Source: MGBC163016 sp910588905
GTDB taxonomy: Bacteria; Actinomycetota; Coriobacteriia; Coriobacteriales; Eggerthellaceae
Length of the DNA stretch: 59,709 nucleotides
Reading direction: 5' to 3'
Assembly (NCBI GenBank): GCA_948616985.1
Contig: CAPGDO010000012.1
Location: 1 to 59,709, forward strand
Shown here: piece after piece, positions 7,172-15,433 of the stretch
Position numbering within the stretch: the first letter of the stretch is position 1
How the letters are laid out: every line of letters starts with the position of its first letter
The notes under the pieces: model-generated
Databases searched by the model: none
The model's input: only the letters and a program-made list of their open reading frames with translations
What the model was told of the DNA's origin: nothing
Program-made: the position numbers and the translations under genes

Positions 7172-8728
7172 TCATCCTGTGAGGAAGAACAGCGTGCGCA
7201 GGTATTGGCGCACATCCCCATCGGTGAGGTCCTCCTTCACTATCTCTCGTATCTTCTCCAGCCGGTAGAGTACGGTATTGCGATGCATGTGCATCATCTC
7301 GCAGATGAGATTGATGCGACCTCCATAGTAGAGGTAGGTTCGCAGGATCTCGAAGTCATTGCTCCCTCGTTTCCGATCCGCTTCCTGGAGGCGCGCTAGG
7401 GGATTGCGGCTGACCAGCAGACGGCTCACGAACTTCGTATTGCGCTCGAATTGGTCCAGAGCACAATAGGTGAAGTAGCGTTGGAAGCGGAAGACGGTGC
7501 GGGTGAGGGCTTCGTCGCTATCGAAGGCAACATAGCGGCTCGAATAGAGGCTCCCGTATTTAAGGGAGACACGCGCCTCTTCGAAAGCCAGGGAGGCAAG
7601 CTCAAGGCTACCCATCCGTTCGGATACCCCTACCTCGATACCCATCCGCACAGCAGCCCGGAAGACGTTCTCCTCTATATCAGCGAATTGCTCGGCCTCC
7701 TCCTGGCACACGCACAGGAGGATAGCCACATCTCCGTCACCGATAGCGATCTTGCAGCGAGGCTCTTGCTCCAGCATGCGCTTGGCCAGGAAATCCGCAG
7801 ACCCTATCCTCCAGCTGTTCTCCACCACGCACACCTCGAAGATGCCCTGGGTGGGTATCCCGTGCATCTCTGCCCGTTCAGCCAGTCGCTCGTCCCCATA
7901 GGTATTCCCCTTGAGCACCTCTTCTAGGAAATAGGCGTAGTCGCTCTCAAGCGGGTTCTCCACGCACCAATGGCGGCGCAAGCAGGCATCTAGCTTCTGA
8001 CAGAGCAGGTCGAAGAGGAATCGCTGAGTGGCACCGATCCGCTCCTTGCTCACCAGGAGCACCTGAGCGGCATACGTGCCATGGCGCTTGATCACCCGAT
8101 TCATGGTGGGGTAGGGGATGAGGAGGTTGGGTTTGTTGACCACCTGGGTCCAGTCTTGGTGCTCCCAGCGTGCCGGGAGCCGCATGTCGCGGATCTGGCG
8201 GATGGCTTCCAAGGGGTAATTCCCGTTCTTGACGAAGTAGCGGCTTATCTCATCGAAAGGAGCGATATCCGGGGTATGGGCGATATAGGAGAAGGTGGAA
8301 TCCGAGAGCCCGATATAGGCGCCGAGGATGGGTTCGCTCTCCTTCAGGAGGTCCATGGTGATGCAGTCGTTATCTACCATCTCAGCCATCTTGTCATTCC
8401 AATGGATGATGGAGAGGATGAAACGCTGGATCCTGTCGGCAAGCAGGGAGACGGGCAGATTGGTTCGGACGAGGAGATCGTCCGGTGCAAGGTCATCGGC
8501 CCATCCTTCGTCATCTTGGGTGCGGATGACCACCATCTTCGGGGTTCGCGCAAGGGCGGGACAGGGTGCTTCCATGATGGGGATGATGACCTGTTGTGGG
8601 TCTCCTACGAGGAAGTCGGAGACCGCGGTCACCCAATCGAAGGTATTGCGCGGATGAGCGGGAGCGTGGAGGATCTCTACCCCCTGATCATCAAGGTAGC
8701 ATGTCAGTATATCCAAGGGAAAATGCAT
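7172..8728 (-). CDS. PucR/CdaR-type transcriptional regulator
   Basis: A 518-residue regulator whose C-terminus is the PucR-type helix-turn-helix: ILRTYLYYGGRINLICEM followed by MHMHRNTVLYRLEKIREI, about residues 465-505. The middle contains a GGDEF-like degenerate domain, and the N-terminal half has no recognisable catalytic motif. Genes of this family often control nearby amino acid or purine catabolism. It is transcribed away from arcA, the 234-bp gap holding both promoters, so control of the arginine deiminase operon is the simplest inference. No ArgR gene is visible in the window. Confidence 0.85.
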   Translation of the reverse strand: MHFPLDILTCYLDDQGVEILHAPAHPRNTFDWVTAVSDFLVGDPQQVIIPIMEAPCPALARTPKMVVIRTQDDEGWADDLAPDDLLVRTNLPVSLLADRIQRFILSIIHWNDKMAEMVDNDCITMDLLKESEPILGAYIGLSDSTFSYIAHTPDIAPFDEISRYFVKNGNYPLEAIRQIRDMRLPARWEHQDWTQVVNKPNLLIPYPTMNRVIKRHGTYAAQVLLVSKERIGATQRFLFDLLCQKLDACLRRHWCVENPLESDYAYFLEEVLKGNTYGDERLAERAEMHGIPTQGIFEVCVVENSWRIGSADFLAKRMLEQEPRCKIAIGDGDVAILLCVCQEEAEQFADIEENVFRAAVRMGIEVGVSERMGSLELASLAFEEARVSLKYGSLYSSRYVAFDSDEALTRTVFRFQRYFTYCALDQFERNTKFVSRLLVSRNPLARLQEADRKRGSNDFEILRTYLYYGGRINLICEMMHMHRNTVLYRLEKIREIVKEDLTDGDVRQYLRTLFFLTG

Positions 8729-8803
8729 GGCGCCCTATGCCTTCCAGTATGTTCCGAAGCTGTTACCGCTTCGTCCTGATCCTGAGTGTATCGTAAGTAA
8801 CTT

Positions 8804-8814
8804 CGTTATTAACG
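8804..8814. promoter_or_regulatory. Small dyad in the pucR-arcA divergent region
   Basis: The 234 bp between the regulator and arcA contain CGTTA-T-TAACG, a perfect 11-bp dyad in an otherwise AT-rich patch, and a possible arcA -10 box TACAAT at 8874-8879. The dyad is a candidate operator for the divergent regulator, but single short dyads arise by chance. Confidence 0.3.
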
Positions 8815-8962
8815 TATGAAAACAGGCAGGAAACATGGATGCAGTGAACATTTCCTCCTGAAAATCTGACCTCTACAATCAGAATCACATGGAAACCGGA
8901 GAGCCATGCCCTTTGCATTCGCGAACGCCATGACTTTCCTGAGAATGAAAGGAGGAGGCCTC

Positions 8963-10183
8963 ATGGCTGGCGTGAATGTCAAGTCCGAGATTATGCCGCT
9001 GAAAAAGGTACTCCTGCACAGACCTGGAGATGAGCTTCTGAACCTCACTCCGAACACGCTCGAAGAGCTGCTCTTCGACGACATCCCCTTCCTGAAGGTG
9101 GCTCAAGAGGAGCATGATGCCTTCGCGAAGATCCTGCGCGACGAGGGTGTTGAGGTCGTGTATCTGGAGGACCTCATGGCTGAGGTCTTGGATACCATCC
9201 CTGAGCTCCGTGACAAGTTCCTGAAGCAGTGGATCTTCGAAGCGGGCATCCGCACGGAGAAGTACCAGAAGATCATCTATGACTACATGGATGATAACTA
9301 TCCCACCAACAAGGAGCTCGTGCTGAAGACCATGGCAGGCATCAACCTGCAGGAGCTTCATACGGACAAGAGCAACTCCTTGGTGGATCTGGTGAGCGAT
9401 GCCTCCAAGCTCGTGTGCGCTCCCATGCCGAACCTCTACTTCACTCGTGACCCGTTCGCGATGATCGGCCAGGGGGTGTCCATCAACCGTATGTACTCGC
9501 AGACGCGTAATCGTGAGACCATCTACGGTGACTACATCTTCAAGTATCATCCGGATTACCAGAGCGTGCCGCAGTACTATGAGCGTGACTACACCTTCCA
9601 TATCGAAGGCGGAGACATCCTCAACATTAATGATCATGTTCTGGCTATCGGCATCTCTCAGCGTACCGAGCCTGACGCCATCGATCAGATCGCTCACAAC
9701 ATCTTCGAGTCTGACTCTCCCATCGACACGATCCTTGCGTTCAACATCCCGAATTCTCGTGCATTCATGCACTTGGACACGGTGTTCACGCAGATCGACT
9801 ATGACAAGTTCACCATCCATCCGGGCATCATGGGTCCGCTCACCGTCTTCGAGATCAAGCCTGCTGCTGGCGGCGACATCCACGTGCGCGAGCGCAATGA
9901 GACCCTGGAAGAGATCCTGACGGAATACGTCGGGCGTCCCGTGGAGCTCATCCCCTGTGGCGGCGGAGACCGCATCGCTGCAGAGCGTGAGCAGTGGAAT
10001 GACGGATCCAACACGCTGTGCGTGCGCCCGGGTACCGTTGTCGTGTACGAGCGCAATGATGTGACCAATGCAGTGCTCCGCGACCACGGCATCAATGTTC
10101 TGGAGATGCCCTCCGCTGAGCTCTCCCGCGGTCGTGGCGGCCCACGCTGCATGTCCATGCCGCTGTGGCGCGAAGACGCGTAA
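8963..10183 (+). CDS. arcA: Arginine deiminase
   Basis: Hydrolyses L-arginine to citrulline and ammonia, the first step of the fermentative arginine deiminase pathway. The 406-residue product has the guanidino-modifying enzyme motifs: LYFTRDPFAM, IEGGDILNIN, AFMHLDTVFT with the catalytic His, and the nucleophile Cys396 in GPRCMSMP near the C-terminus. The ATG at 8963 follows AAAGGAGGAGG, which rules against the in-frame ATG at 8906. It heads the operon arcA-arcB-arcC-yfcC. Confidence 0.98.
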   Translation: MAGVNVKSEIMPLKKVLLHRPGDELLNLTPNTLEELLFDDIPFLKVAQEEHDAFAKILRDEGVEVVYLEDLMAEVLDTIPELRDKFLKQWIFEAGIRTEKYQKIIYDYMDDNYPTNKELVLKTMAGINLQELHTDKSNSLVDLVSDASKLVCAPMPNLYFTRDPFAMIGQGVSINRMYSQTRNRETIYGDYIFKYHPDYQSVPQYYERDYTFHIEGGDILNINDHVLAIGISQRTEPDAIDQIAHNIFESDSPIDTILAFNIPNSRAFMHLDTVFTQIDYDKFTIHPGIMGPLTVFEIKPAAGGDIHVRERNETLEEILTEYVGRPVELIPCGGGDRIAAEREQWNDGSNTLCVRPGTVVVYERNDVTNAVLRDHGINVLEMPSAELSRGRGGPRCMSMPLWREDA

Positions 10184-10202
10184 CGAGTTCGAACGTCATC
10201 AC

Positions 10203-10231
10203 TGGCTGCGCCTCTTTCGGAGGTGCAGCCA
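10203..10231 (+). other. Intercistronic hairpin between arcA and arcB
   Basis: A 12-bp stem: TGGCTGC-G-CCTC (10203-10214) pairs with GAGG-T-GCAGCCA (10220-10231), the single unlike pair being G-U, with loop TTTCG. No T tract follows, so it is not a normal intrinsic terminator; it may be a processing or stability element that gives arcA mRNA a different half-life from arcBC. Confidence 0.6.
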
Positions 10232-10273
10232 CGACCCATTGGAAGCATCATCGAAAGAAAGCAGGTAACCTAA

Positions 10274-11269
10274 ATGCCAGTGAATCTCAGTGGTCGCAGC
10301 CTCACCAAGATCCTCGACCTCACGCCGGACCAGATCCAGTATCTGGCTGACCTGTCCCGCGATTTCAAGAACCTGAAGCGCGCGGGCGTGCCCCACAGAT
10401 ACCTTGAGGGCAAGAACATCGTCCTGCTCTTCGAGAAGACCTCGACCCGTACTCGTTGCTCTTTCGAAGTAGCGGGCATGGATCTGGGCATGGGCGTCAC
10501 CTATCTGGACCCCGGTTCTTCTCAGATGGGCAAGAAGGAATCCATCGAGGATACCGGTCGTGTGCTCGGTCGCTTCTATGACGGCATCGAATATCGTGGC
10601 TTCTCTCAGGAGCTCGTGGAAGAGCTTGCCAGCGTAGCGGGCGTGCCGGTTTGGAATGGCCTCACGGACAAGTTCCATCCCACCCAGATGATCGCTGACC
10701 TCATGACCATCCAGGAGAACTTCCCCATGGGCGTCAAGGGCCTGAAGTTCGTCTTCTTCGGCGATTGCCGCAACAACATGGGCAACTCCCTCATGGTGCT
10801 CTGCGCCAAGATGGGCATGCACTTCGTGGGTTGCGGTCCGAAGGACCTCATGCCCGAGGAAGAGCTGGTGGACACGTGCAAGAAGATCGCTGCTGAGACA
10901 GGGGCCACCATCACCCTCACCGATGATGTCAAGGCTGCTGCCACGGATGCCGATGTCATCTACACCGACATCTGGGTATCCATGGGTGAGCCTGATGACA
11001 TCTGGGCTGAGCGCATCAAGCTGCTCTCTCCCTTCCAGGTGAATTCTGACATCATGGCCATGGCTGCCGACGATGCTATCTTCATGCATTGCCTGCCGTC
11101 CTTCCATGACGAGAACACCACCATCGGTGCCGATGTCGCCAAGAAGTTCGGCCTGAAGGAGATGGAAGTGACCGATGAGGTCTTCGAGTCCTCTCGTTCC
11201 AAGGTATTCGACGAGGCCGAGAACCGCATGCACTCCATCAAGGCCATCATGTATGCAACCTTGAGGTAA
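10274..11269 (+). CDS. arcB: Ornithine carbamoyltransferase (catabolic)
   Basis: Splits citrulline with phosphate to ornithine and carbamoyl phosphate when working in the arginine deiminase pathway. The 331-residue protein has the carbamoyl-phosphate site STRTRCSFE, the motif FHPTQ, and the ornithine-site loop HCLPSFHDENT. It is the second gene of the arc operon, 90 bp after arcA. The catabolic role is taken from the operon; the fold alone would not separate it from anabolic ArgF. Confidence 0.97.
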   Translation: MPVNLSGRSLTKILDLTPDQIQYLADLSRDFKNLKRAGVPHRYLEGKNIVLLFEKTSTRTRCSFEVAGMDLGMGVTYLDPGSSQMGKKESIEDTGRVLGRFYDGIEYRGFSQELVEELASVAGVPVWNGLTDKFHPTQMIADLMTIQENFPMGVKGLKFVFFGDCRNNMGNSLMVLCAKMGMHFVGCGPKDLMPEEELVDTCKKIAAETGATITLTDDVKAAATDADVIYTDIWVSMGEPDDIWAERIKLLSPFQVNSDIMAMAADDAIFMHCLPSFHDENTTIGADVAKKFGLKEMEVTDEVFESSRSKVFDEAENRMHSIKAIMYATLR

Positions 11270-11285
11270 GAGGAGGCTGATAGGA

Positions 11286-12239
11286 ATGGCATATCAGAAA
11301 GGGGAGGGCAAGAGCGTCGTCATCGCACTCGGCGGTAATGCGCTCGGCAATACCCCTCAAGAGCAATTGCAGCTCGTCGAGAACACGGCCTCCCACATCG
11401 TCGACATGGTGGCGGATGGTATCAACGTGGTCGTGAGCCACGGGAACGGTCCGCAGGTGGGCATGATCTCCAACGCCTTCGCTGAAGCCAGCACCCATGA
11501 CTCCTCCATTCCTGAGATGCCGTTCCCGGAGTGCGGTGCCATGAGCCAAGGCTATATCGGCTATCAGCTCTCCCAGGCGCTCCTTGGCGAGTTGAAGAAG
11601 CGCTCCATCTTGCGTTCTACCGCTTGCGTCATCACGCAGACGGTCGTCTATCCCGAGGATGCGGCATTCCAGCATCCCACCAAGCCCGTGGGCCCCTTCC
11701 TCTCCGAAGAGGAGGCTCAGAAGCGAGCCGAGGAAACGGGCATGGTGTTCGCTGAGGATGCAGGACGCGGATGGCGCATGATGGTGGCAAGCCCGAAGCC
11801 GCAGCGCATCGTGGAGCTCGATGCCATCAAGGACCTGATGGATGATGGGTATATCGTGATCGCAGCAGGTGGCGGTGGCGTTCCTGTGATCGAGCGGGAT
11901 GATTCCTATCACGGCATCCCCGCCGTCATAGATAAAGACCGCACCAGTGCGAAGCTGGCCGCAGATTTCAAGGCCGATATGCTCGTCATCTTGACCGCGG
12001 TAGAAAAGGTGGCCATCAACTTCAATACGCCCGAGCAGATGGATATCGATTGCATGACCATCTCAGATGCCCGGCGCTATATCGAAGAGGGCCAGTTCGC
12101 TCCCGGATCCATGTTGCCGAAGGTCCAGGCGTGCATCGAGTACCTGACTGCCTACCCCCAGGGCAAGGCTCTCATCACCTCCCTTGAGCATGCTGCTGAA
12201 GGGTTAGCGGGGAAGACGGGAACCGTCATCACCGCTTGA
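11286..12239 (+). CDS. arcC: Carbamate kinase
   Basis: Transfers the phosphate of carbamoyl phosphate to ADP, the ATP-yielding step of arginine fermentation. The 317-residue product has the amino-acid kinase hallmarks VIALGGNALG at the N-terminus, VVSHGNGPQVG, VIAAGGGGVPV and DKDRTSAKLA. AAGAGGAGG stands ahead of the ATG, and the gene starts 16 bp after arcB, so it is in the same operon. Confidence 0.98.
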   Translation: MAYQKGEGKSVVIALGGNALGNTPQEQLQLVENTASHIVDMVADGINVVVSHGNGPQVGMISNAFAEASTHDSSIPEMPFPECGAMSQGYIGYQLSQALLGELKKRSILRSTACVITQTVVYPEDAAFQHPTKPVGPFLSEEEAQKRAEETGMVFAEDAGRGWRMMVASPKPQRIVELDAIKDLMDDGYIVIAAGGGGVPVIERDDSYHGIPAVIDKDRTSAKLAADFKADMLVILTAVEKVAINFNTPEQMDIDCMTISDARRYIEEGQFAPGSMLPKVQACIEYLTAYPQGKALITSLEHAAEGLAGKTGTVITA

Positions 12240-12255
12240 TAACACATAGTCCAAG

Positions 12256-12291
12256 GCCAGCCCTGTCCCATCATTCCCTTTCAGGGCTGGC
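12256..12291 (+). other. Intercistronic hairpin between arcC and the carrier gene
   Basis: GCCAGCCCTG (12256-12265) and CAGGGCTGGC (12282-12291) form a perfect 10-bp stem with a 16-nt loop. There is no T tract, and the AAGGAGG ribosome site of the next gene starts just after it. It could partly terminate, or protect arcABC mRNA. Confidence 0.6.
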
Positions 12292-12309
12292 TCGTTCAAG
12301 GAGGGAATC

Positions 12310-13935
12310 ATGGCTGCAGAGACAACTGCTCCCAAAAAGGAAAGGAAAAAGCGCAGTATATCCGCTTTTGCTATCCTGCTGATCATGCTCGTGGCTCTCG
12401 CTATCATCACCGCTATCATGGGCGGTGTAGGTGTCGAGGGCATCACAGGCGCCACGTTGGCTGATGTGGTGAACGCACCGGTCCAGGGCTTCATCGAGGC
12501 TATCGATATCTGCATCTTCGTGCTCATCTTGGGTGGCTTCTTGGCTATCGTCACTGAGACGGGCGCCTTGGATGCAGGCATCGCAGTCCTCGTCCACAAG
12601 CTCAAGGGCAATGAGCTCATCCTCATCCCCATCCTCATGACCCTGTTCTCCATCGGCGGCACCACCTATGGCATGCTGGAGGAAACGGTTCCGTTCTACC
12701 TGCTGTTGGCGGCTACCATGGTCGCTGCGGGCTTCGATAGCATCGTCGGCTGCGCCGTTGTGCTGCTAGGCGCTGGCTGCGGCGTTCTGGGCTCCACGGT
12801 GAACCCCTTCGCTGTGGGCGCTGCTGTGGCTTCGCTGTCTGGCACCGATATCGTCATCAACCAGGGCATCATCCTGGCTTTGGGCGCCATCCTCTGGATC
12901 ACCTCGCTGGTCATCTCCATCATCTTCGTGATGCGCTATGCGAAGAAGGTCAAGGCTGAGAAGGGCTCTACCATCCTCAGTCTGCAAGAGCAGGAGAACC
13001 AGTCTGAGATGATGGCCGAGTGGGGTCTCAAGGAATCTGATGAGGAAGACGCTACCGCAGATGCGGCTGCTCCCAAGAAGATGACCGTTCGCCAGAAGTG
13101 GTCGCTCATCGTGTTCGGTCTCACGTTCGTGGTCATGATCGTGAGCTTCATCCCCTGGGCTGACCTGGGCGTGGATTTCTTCAATCTGGGCGCCACCTCC
13201 GAAGAGGTCACCACCACGGTCACCGCTGAGGAGATCACGGCGGTCTACGATGAGTCTACAGGCACTGAGCTTGCTATCCCCGAAACCGTTGAAGGTACCG
13301 ACACAGCAGTGGAGGAAGTGACGCAAGCATGGTCTGCATGGCTGACCGGCACCCCTCTGGGTACCTGGTACTTCGGTGAGGCATCGGCTTGGTTCCTCAT
13401 CATGTCGTTCATCATCGGCCTCATCGGCGGCATCTCTCAGGATAGGTTCGTCAAATCCTTCATCGCAGGCGCTGGCGATATGATGTCTGTTGTGCTCATC
13501 ATCGCTCTTGCTCGTTCCATCACCGTGCTCATGGCCAGCACCGGCCTGTCCGATTGGATCCTGGTCACGGCTGCAGATGGCTTGCGCGGCATGTCGGCCA
13601 TCATCTTCGCACCGCTGTCCTACCTGCTGTTCATCCTGCTGTCGTTCCTCATCCCGTCCAGCTCCGGCATGGCAACGGTGGCTGTCCCCATCATGGGTGG
13701 CCTGGCTTACCAGCTGAACTTCTCAGTAGAGACCATGATCATGATCATGGTTGCAGGCAACGGCTTGGTGAACCTCTTCACCCCCACTTGCGGTGCCATC
13801 ATGGGCGGCCTTGCGTTGGCGAAGGTGGAATACTCTACCTGGCTCAAGTTCGTGATGAAGCTCGTCATCATCCTTGGCGTGGTCAGCATGGTGATCCTTA
13901 CCATAGCTATGATGATCATCCCCATGACGGCTTGA
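12310..13935 (+). CDS. YfcC-family carrier, probable arginine/ornithine antiporter
   Basis: A 541-residue integral membrane protein of the YfcC/DcuC-like group with about a dozen hydrophobic helices. Typical segments are IDICIFVLILGGFLAIVTET, GGTTYGMLEETVPFY, and near the C-terminus IPSSSGMATVAVPIMGGLAY with NLFTPTCGAIMGGLA. A charged central loop (about residues 220-350) carries the KERKKRS-like basic N-terminus's counterpart and a long acidic, Thr/Glu-rich extracellular-looking stretch. As the last gene of the arc operon it most likely takes the place of ArcD, exchanging arginine for ornithine; this rests on context. A strong terminator follows. Confidence 0.9.
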   Translation: MAAETTAPKKERKKRSISAFAILLIMLVALAIITAIMGGVGVEGITGATLADVVNAPVQGFIEAIDICIFVLILGGFLAIVTETGALDAGIAVLVHKLKGNELILIPILMTLFSIGGTTYGMLEETVPFYLLLAATMVAAGFDSIVGCAVVLLGAGCGVLGSTVNPFAVGAAVASLSGTDIVINQGIILALGAILWITSLVISIIFVMRYAKKVKAEKGSTILSLQEQENQSEMMAEWGLKESDEEDATADAAAPKKMTVRQKWSLIVFGLTFVVMIVSFIPWADLGVDFFNLGATSEEVTTTVTAEEITAVYDESTGTELAIPETVEGTDTAVEEVTQAWSAWLTGTPLGTWYFGEASAWFLIMSFIIGLIGGISQDRFVKSFIAGAGDMMSVVLIIALARSITVLMASTGLSDWILVTAADGLRGMSAIIFAPLSYLLFILLSFLIPSSSGMATVAVPIMGGLAYQLNFSVETMIMIMVAGNGLVNLFTPTCGAIMGGLALAKVEYSTWLKFVMKLVIILGVVSMVILTIAMMIIPMTA

Positions 13936-13959
13936 TGCGCATATCCTATAGCTTTTCCG

Positions 13960-13995
13960 GAGAGCCCCTAGACGCTAGGGGCTCTCTTCTTATAT
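13960..13995 (+). terminator. Rho-independent terminator of the arc operon
   Basis: GAGAGCCCCTAG (13960-13971) and CTAGGGGCTCTC (13975-13986) form a perfect 12-bp stem with loop ACG, followed by TTCTTATATA. It lies 25 bp after the carrier gene stop and before dinB, so it separates the two transcripts. Confidence 0.9.
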
Positions 13996-14030
13996 ACCTA
14001 TGGGCCATGGAAGATACACGGGGTGCTCAT

Positions 14031-15314
14031 ATGATGGGGGAGCTCCTCCGGCCTTGGTCGGGGCGGGCTATCATGCTGTTGGATCTGGACGCGTTCTTCG
14101 CTTCCGTGGAGCAGTTGGACCATCCCGAGTGGCGGGGCAAGCCCGTGATCGTCGGAGGCGATGCTGATCGGCATGGCGTGGTCTCCACCTGTTCCTATGA
14201 GGCTCGTGCCTTCGGCGTGCACAGTGCCATGGCTTCTGCCACCGCAGCCCGCCTTTGCCCCGATGCCATATGGACCCACGGTCGTCATGAACGCTACCGA
14301 CAGCTCTCTGCCCAGATCATGGATATGATCAGAGATGAGACGCCCTACGTAGAGCAGGTCTCCATCGATGAGGCCTTCGCGGATATCACGCCTACGCGCG
14401 TGAATACGGAGCATCCCGTATCCGTGGTCCAGAGGATCCAGCGACGGGTGTTCGAAGAGGCGGGAGTCACCTGCTCCATTGGGCTCGGTCCTACGAAGTC
14501 CGTTGCGAAGACTGCCAGCGATATGGAGAAGCCCCAGGGGCTCACCATCGTCTACCCAGGGACCGAACGTGCCTTCCTAGCGCCCCTGCCCATTGGGGCG
14601 TTGAGCGGGGTGGGTGCTGCTGCCAAAGAACAGCTCACCTCTCACGGGATCAGGACATTGGGAGAACTTGCCGCTGCGCCGGAACTGGTGCTCCAAAAGG
14701 TCTTCGGCCAGAGGGCAGAGATGATGCGCCAGCGTGCTGCAGCCGAGGATGACCCTGAGATATCCCTTCGTCGCCCGGTGAAATCCGTCTCCCATGAAGC
14801 CACGTTCTCTGATCTTCTGGTTGAGCGGGCTGATATCCATGGTGCCCTTGTCACGTTGTTGGGGAAGGTGGCTCGCCGCTTGCGCCGCAAGGGGCTCAGG
14901 GCAAGGACCTTGGCAGTGAAGGTTCGTCTTGAGGATAGATCGGTGCGCAGTGGTCAGATGGGGCTTTCCCAGCCAAGCGACGATGAGATAGAGCTTGCGG
15001 TGTATCTGGATGAACTGCTGGATAAGGTCTGGAGAGGCGGGGAGCGCGTGCGCCTTCTTGGAGTGCGCGCGAGCGGATTCGCGACGAAGGGGATCGAGGA
15101 GCTCCAAGGATCCCTCTTCGATACATTGCAGGTGGAGGCAGGGGAAGTAGAAAAGAAGCCCCTGATCGTAGATGCAGACAAGCGCAAAGGGCTTCTGGCC
15201 GCTACGGATGCGCTCAAGGATCGCTTTGGTGAGGACGCGGTCATCTTCGGCAGTGCCCTGCGCACCCAGGGCAACGATACGGGCTCTTCGAGCAAACACC
15301 CCGCCCATCGCTGA
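14031..15314 (+). CDS. dinB: DNA polymerase IV (Y family)
   Basis: An error-prone translesion polymerase. The palm motifs are clear: LLDLDAFFASVEQ near the N-terminus and VSIDEAFADI with the catalytic Asp-Glu pair, then GLGPTKSVAKTASD of the finger/thumb region and the little-finger domain. Near the C-terminus ELQGSLF fits a beta-clamp binding peptide. The start is uncertain: GGGGTG precedes the ATG at 14031 (427 residues), and an ATG at 14007 adds eight residues. Frames further upstream cross the arc terminator and are rejected. About 70 residues follow the clamp motif, which is longer than usual for Pol IV. Confidence 0.93.
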   Translation: MMGELLRPWSGRAIMLLDLDAFFASVEQLDHPEWRGKPVIVGGDADRHGVVSTCSYEARAFGVHSAMASATAARLCPDAIWTHGRHERYRQLSAQIMDMIRDETPYVEQVSIDEAFADITPTRVNTEHPVSVVQRIQRRVFEEAGVTCSIGLGPTKSVAKTASDMEKPQGLTIVYPGTERAFLAPLPIGALSGVGAAAKEQLTSHGIRTLGELAAAPELVLQKVFGQRAEMMRQRAAAEDDPEISLRRPVKSVSHEATFSDLLVERADIHGALVTLLGKVARRLRRKGLRARTLAVKVRLEDRSVRSGQMGLSQPSDDEIELAVYLDELLDKVWRGGERVRLLGVRASGFATKGIEELQGSLFDTLQVEAGEVEKKPLIVDADKRKGLLAATDALKDRFGEDAVIFGSALRTQGNDTGSSSKHPAHR

Positions 15315-15433
15315 TCCCTCCTTGCGGATTATTCTCCATAATCCTGTGTTCTCGCTGGTCAGAGTGCTTCTGTTGAGTAGAATATGCGAACTGTTGAGAT
15401 GTTCGAAGCCAAGACACAGAAGATGAGCACTCC

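Noticed and set aside
8885..10087. Long open frame on the minus strand opposite arcA
   Set aside because: Mirrors the codon pattern of arcA, has a His/Val/Asp-rich low-quality composition and no ribosome site; arcA is certain.
10199..11233. Long open frame on the minus strand opposite arcB
   Set aside because: Same shadow effect of GC-biased third codon positions; arcB is a full-length conserved enzyme.
13554..14006. Upstream extension of dinB
   Set aside because: It runs through the end of the carrier gene and the arc terminator.
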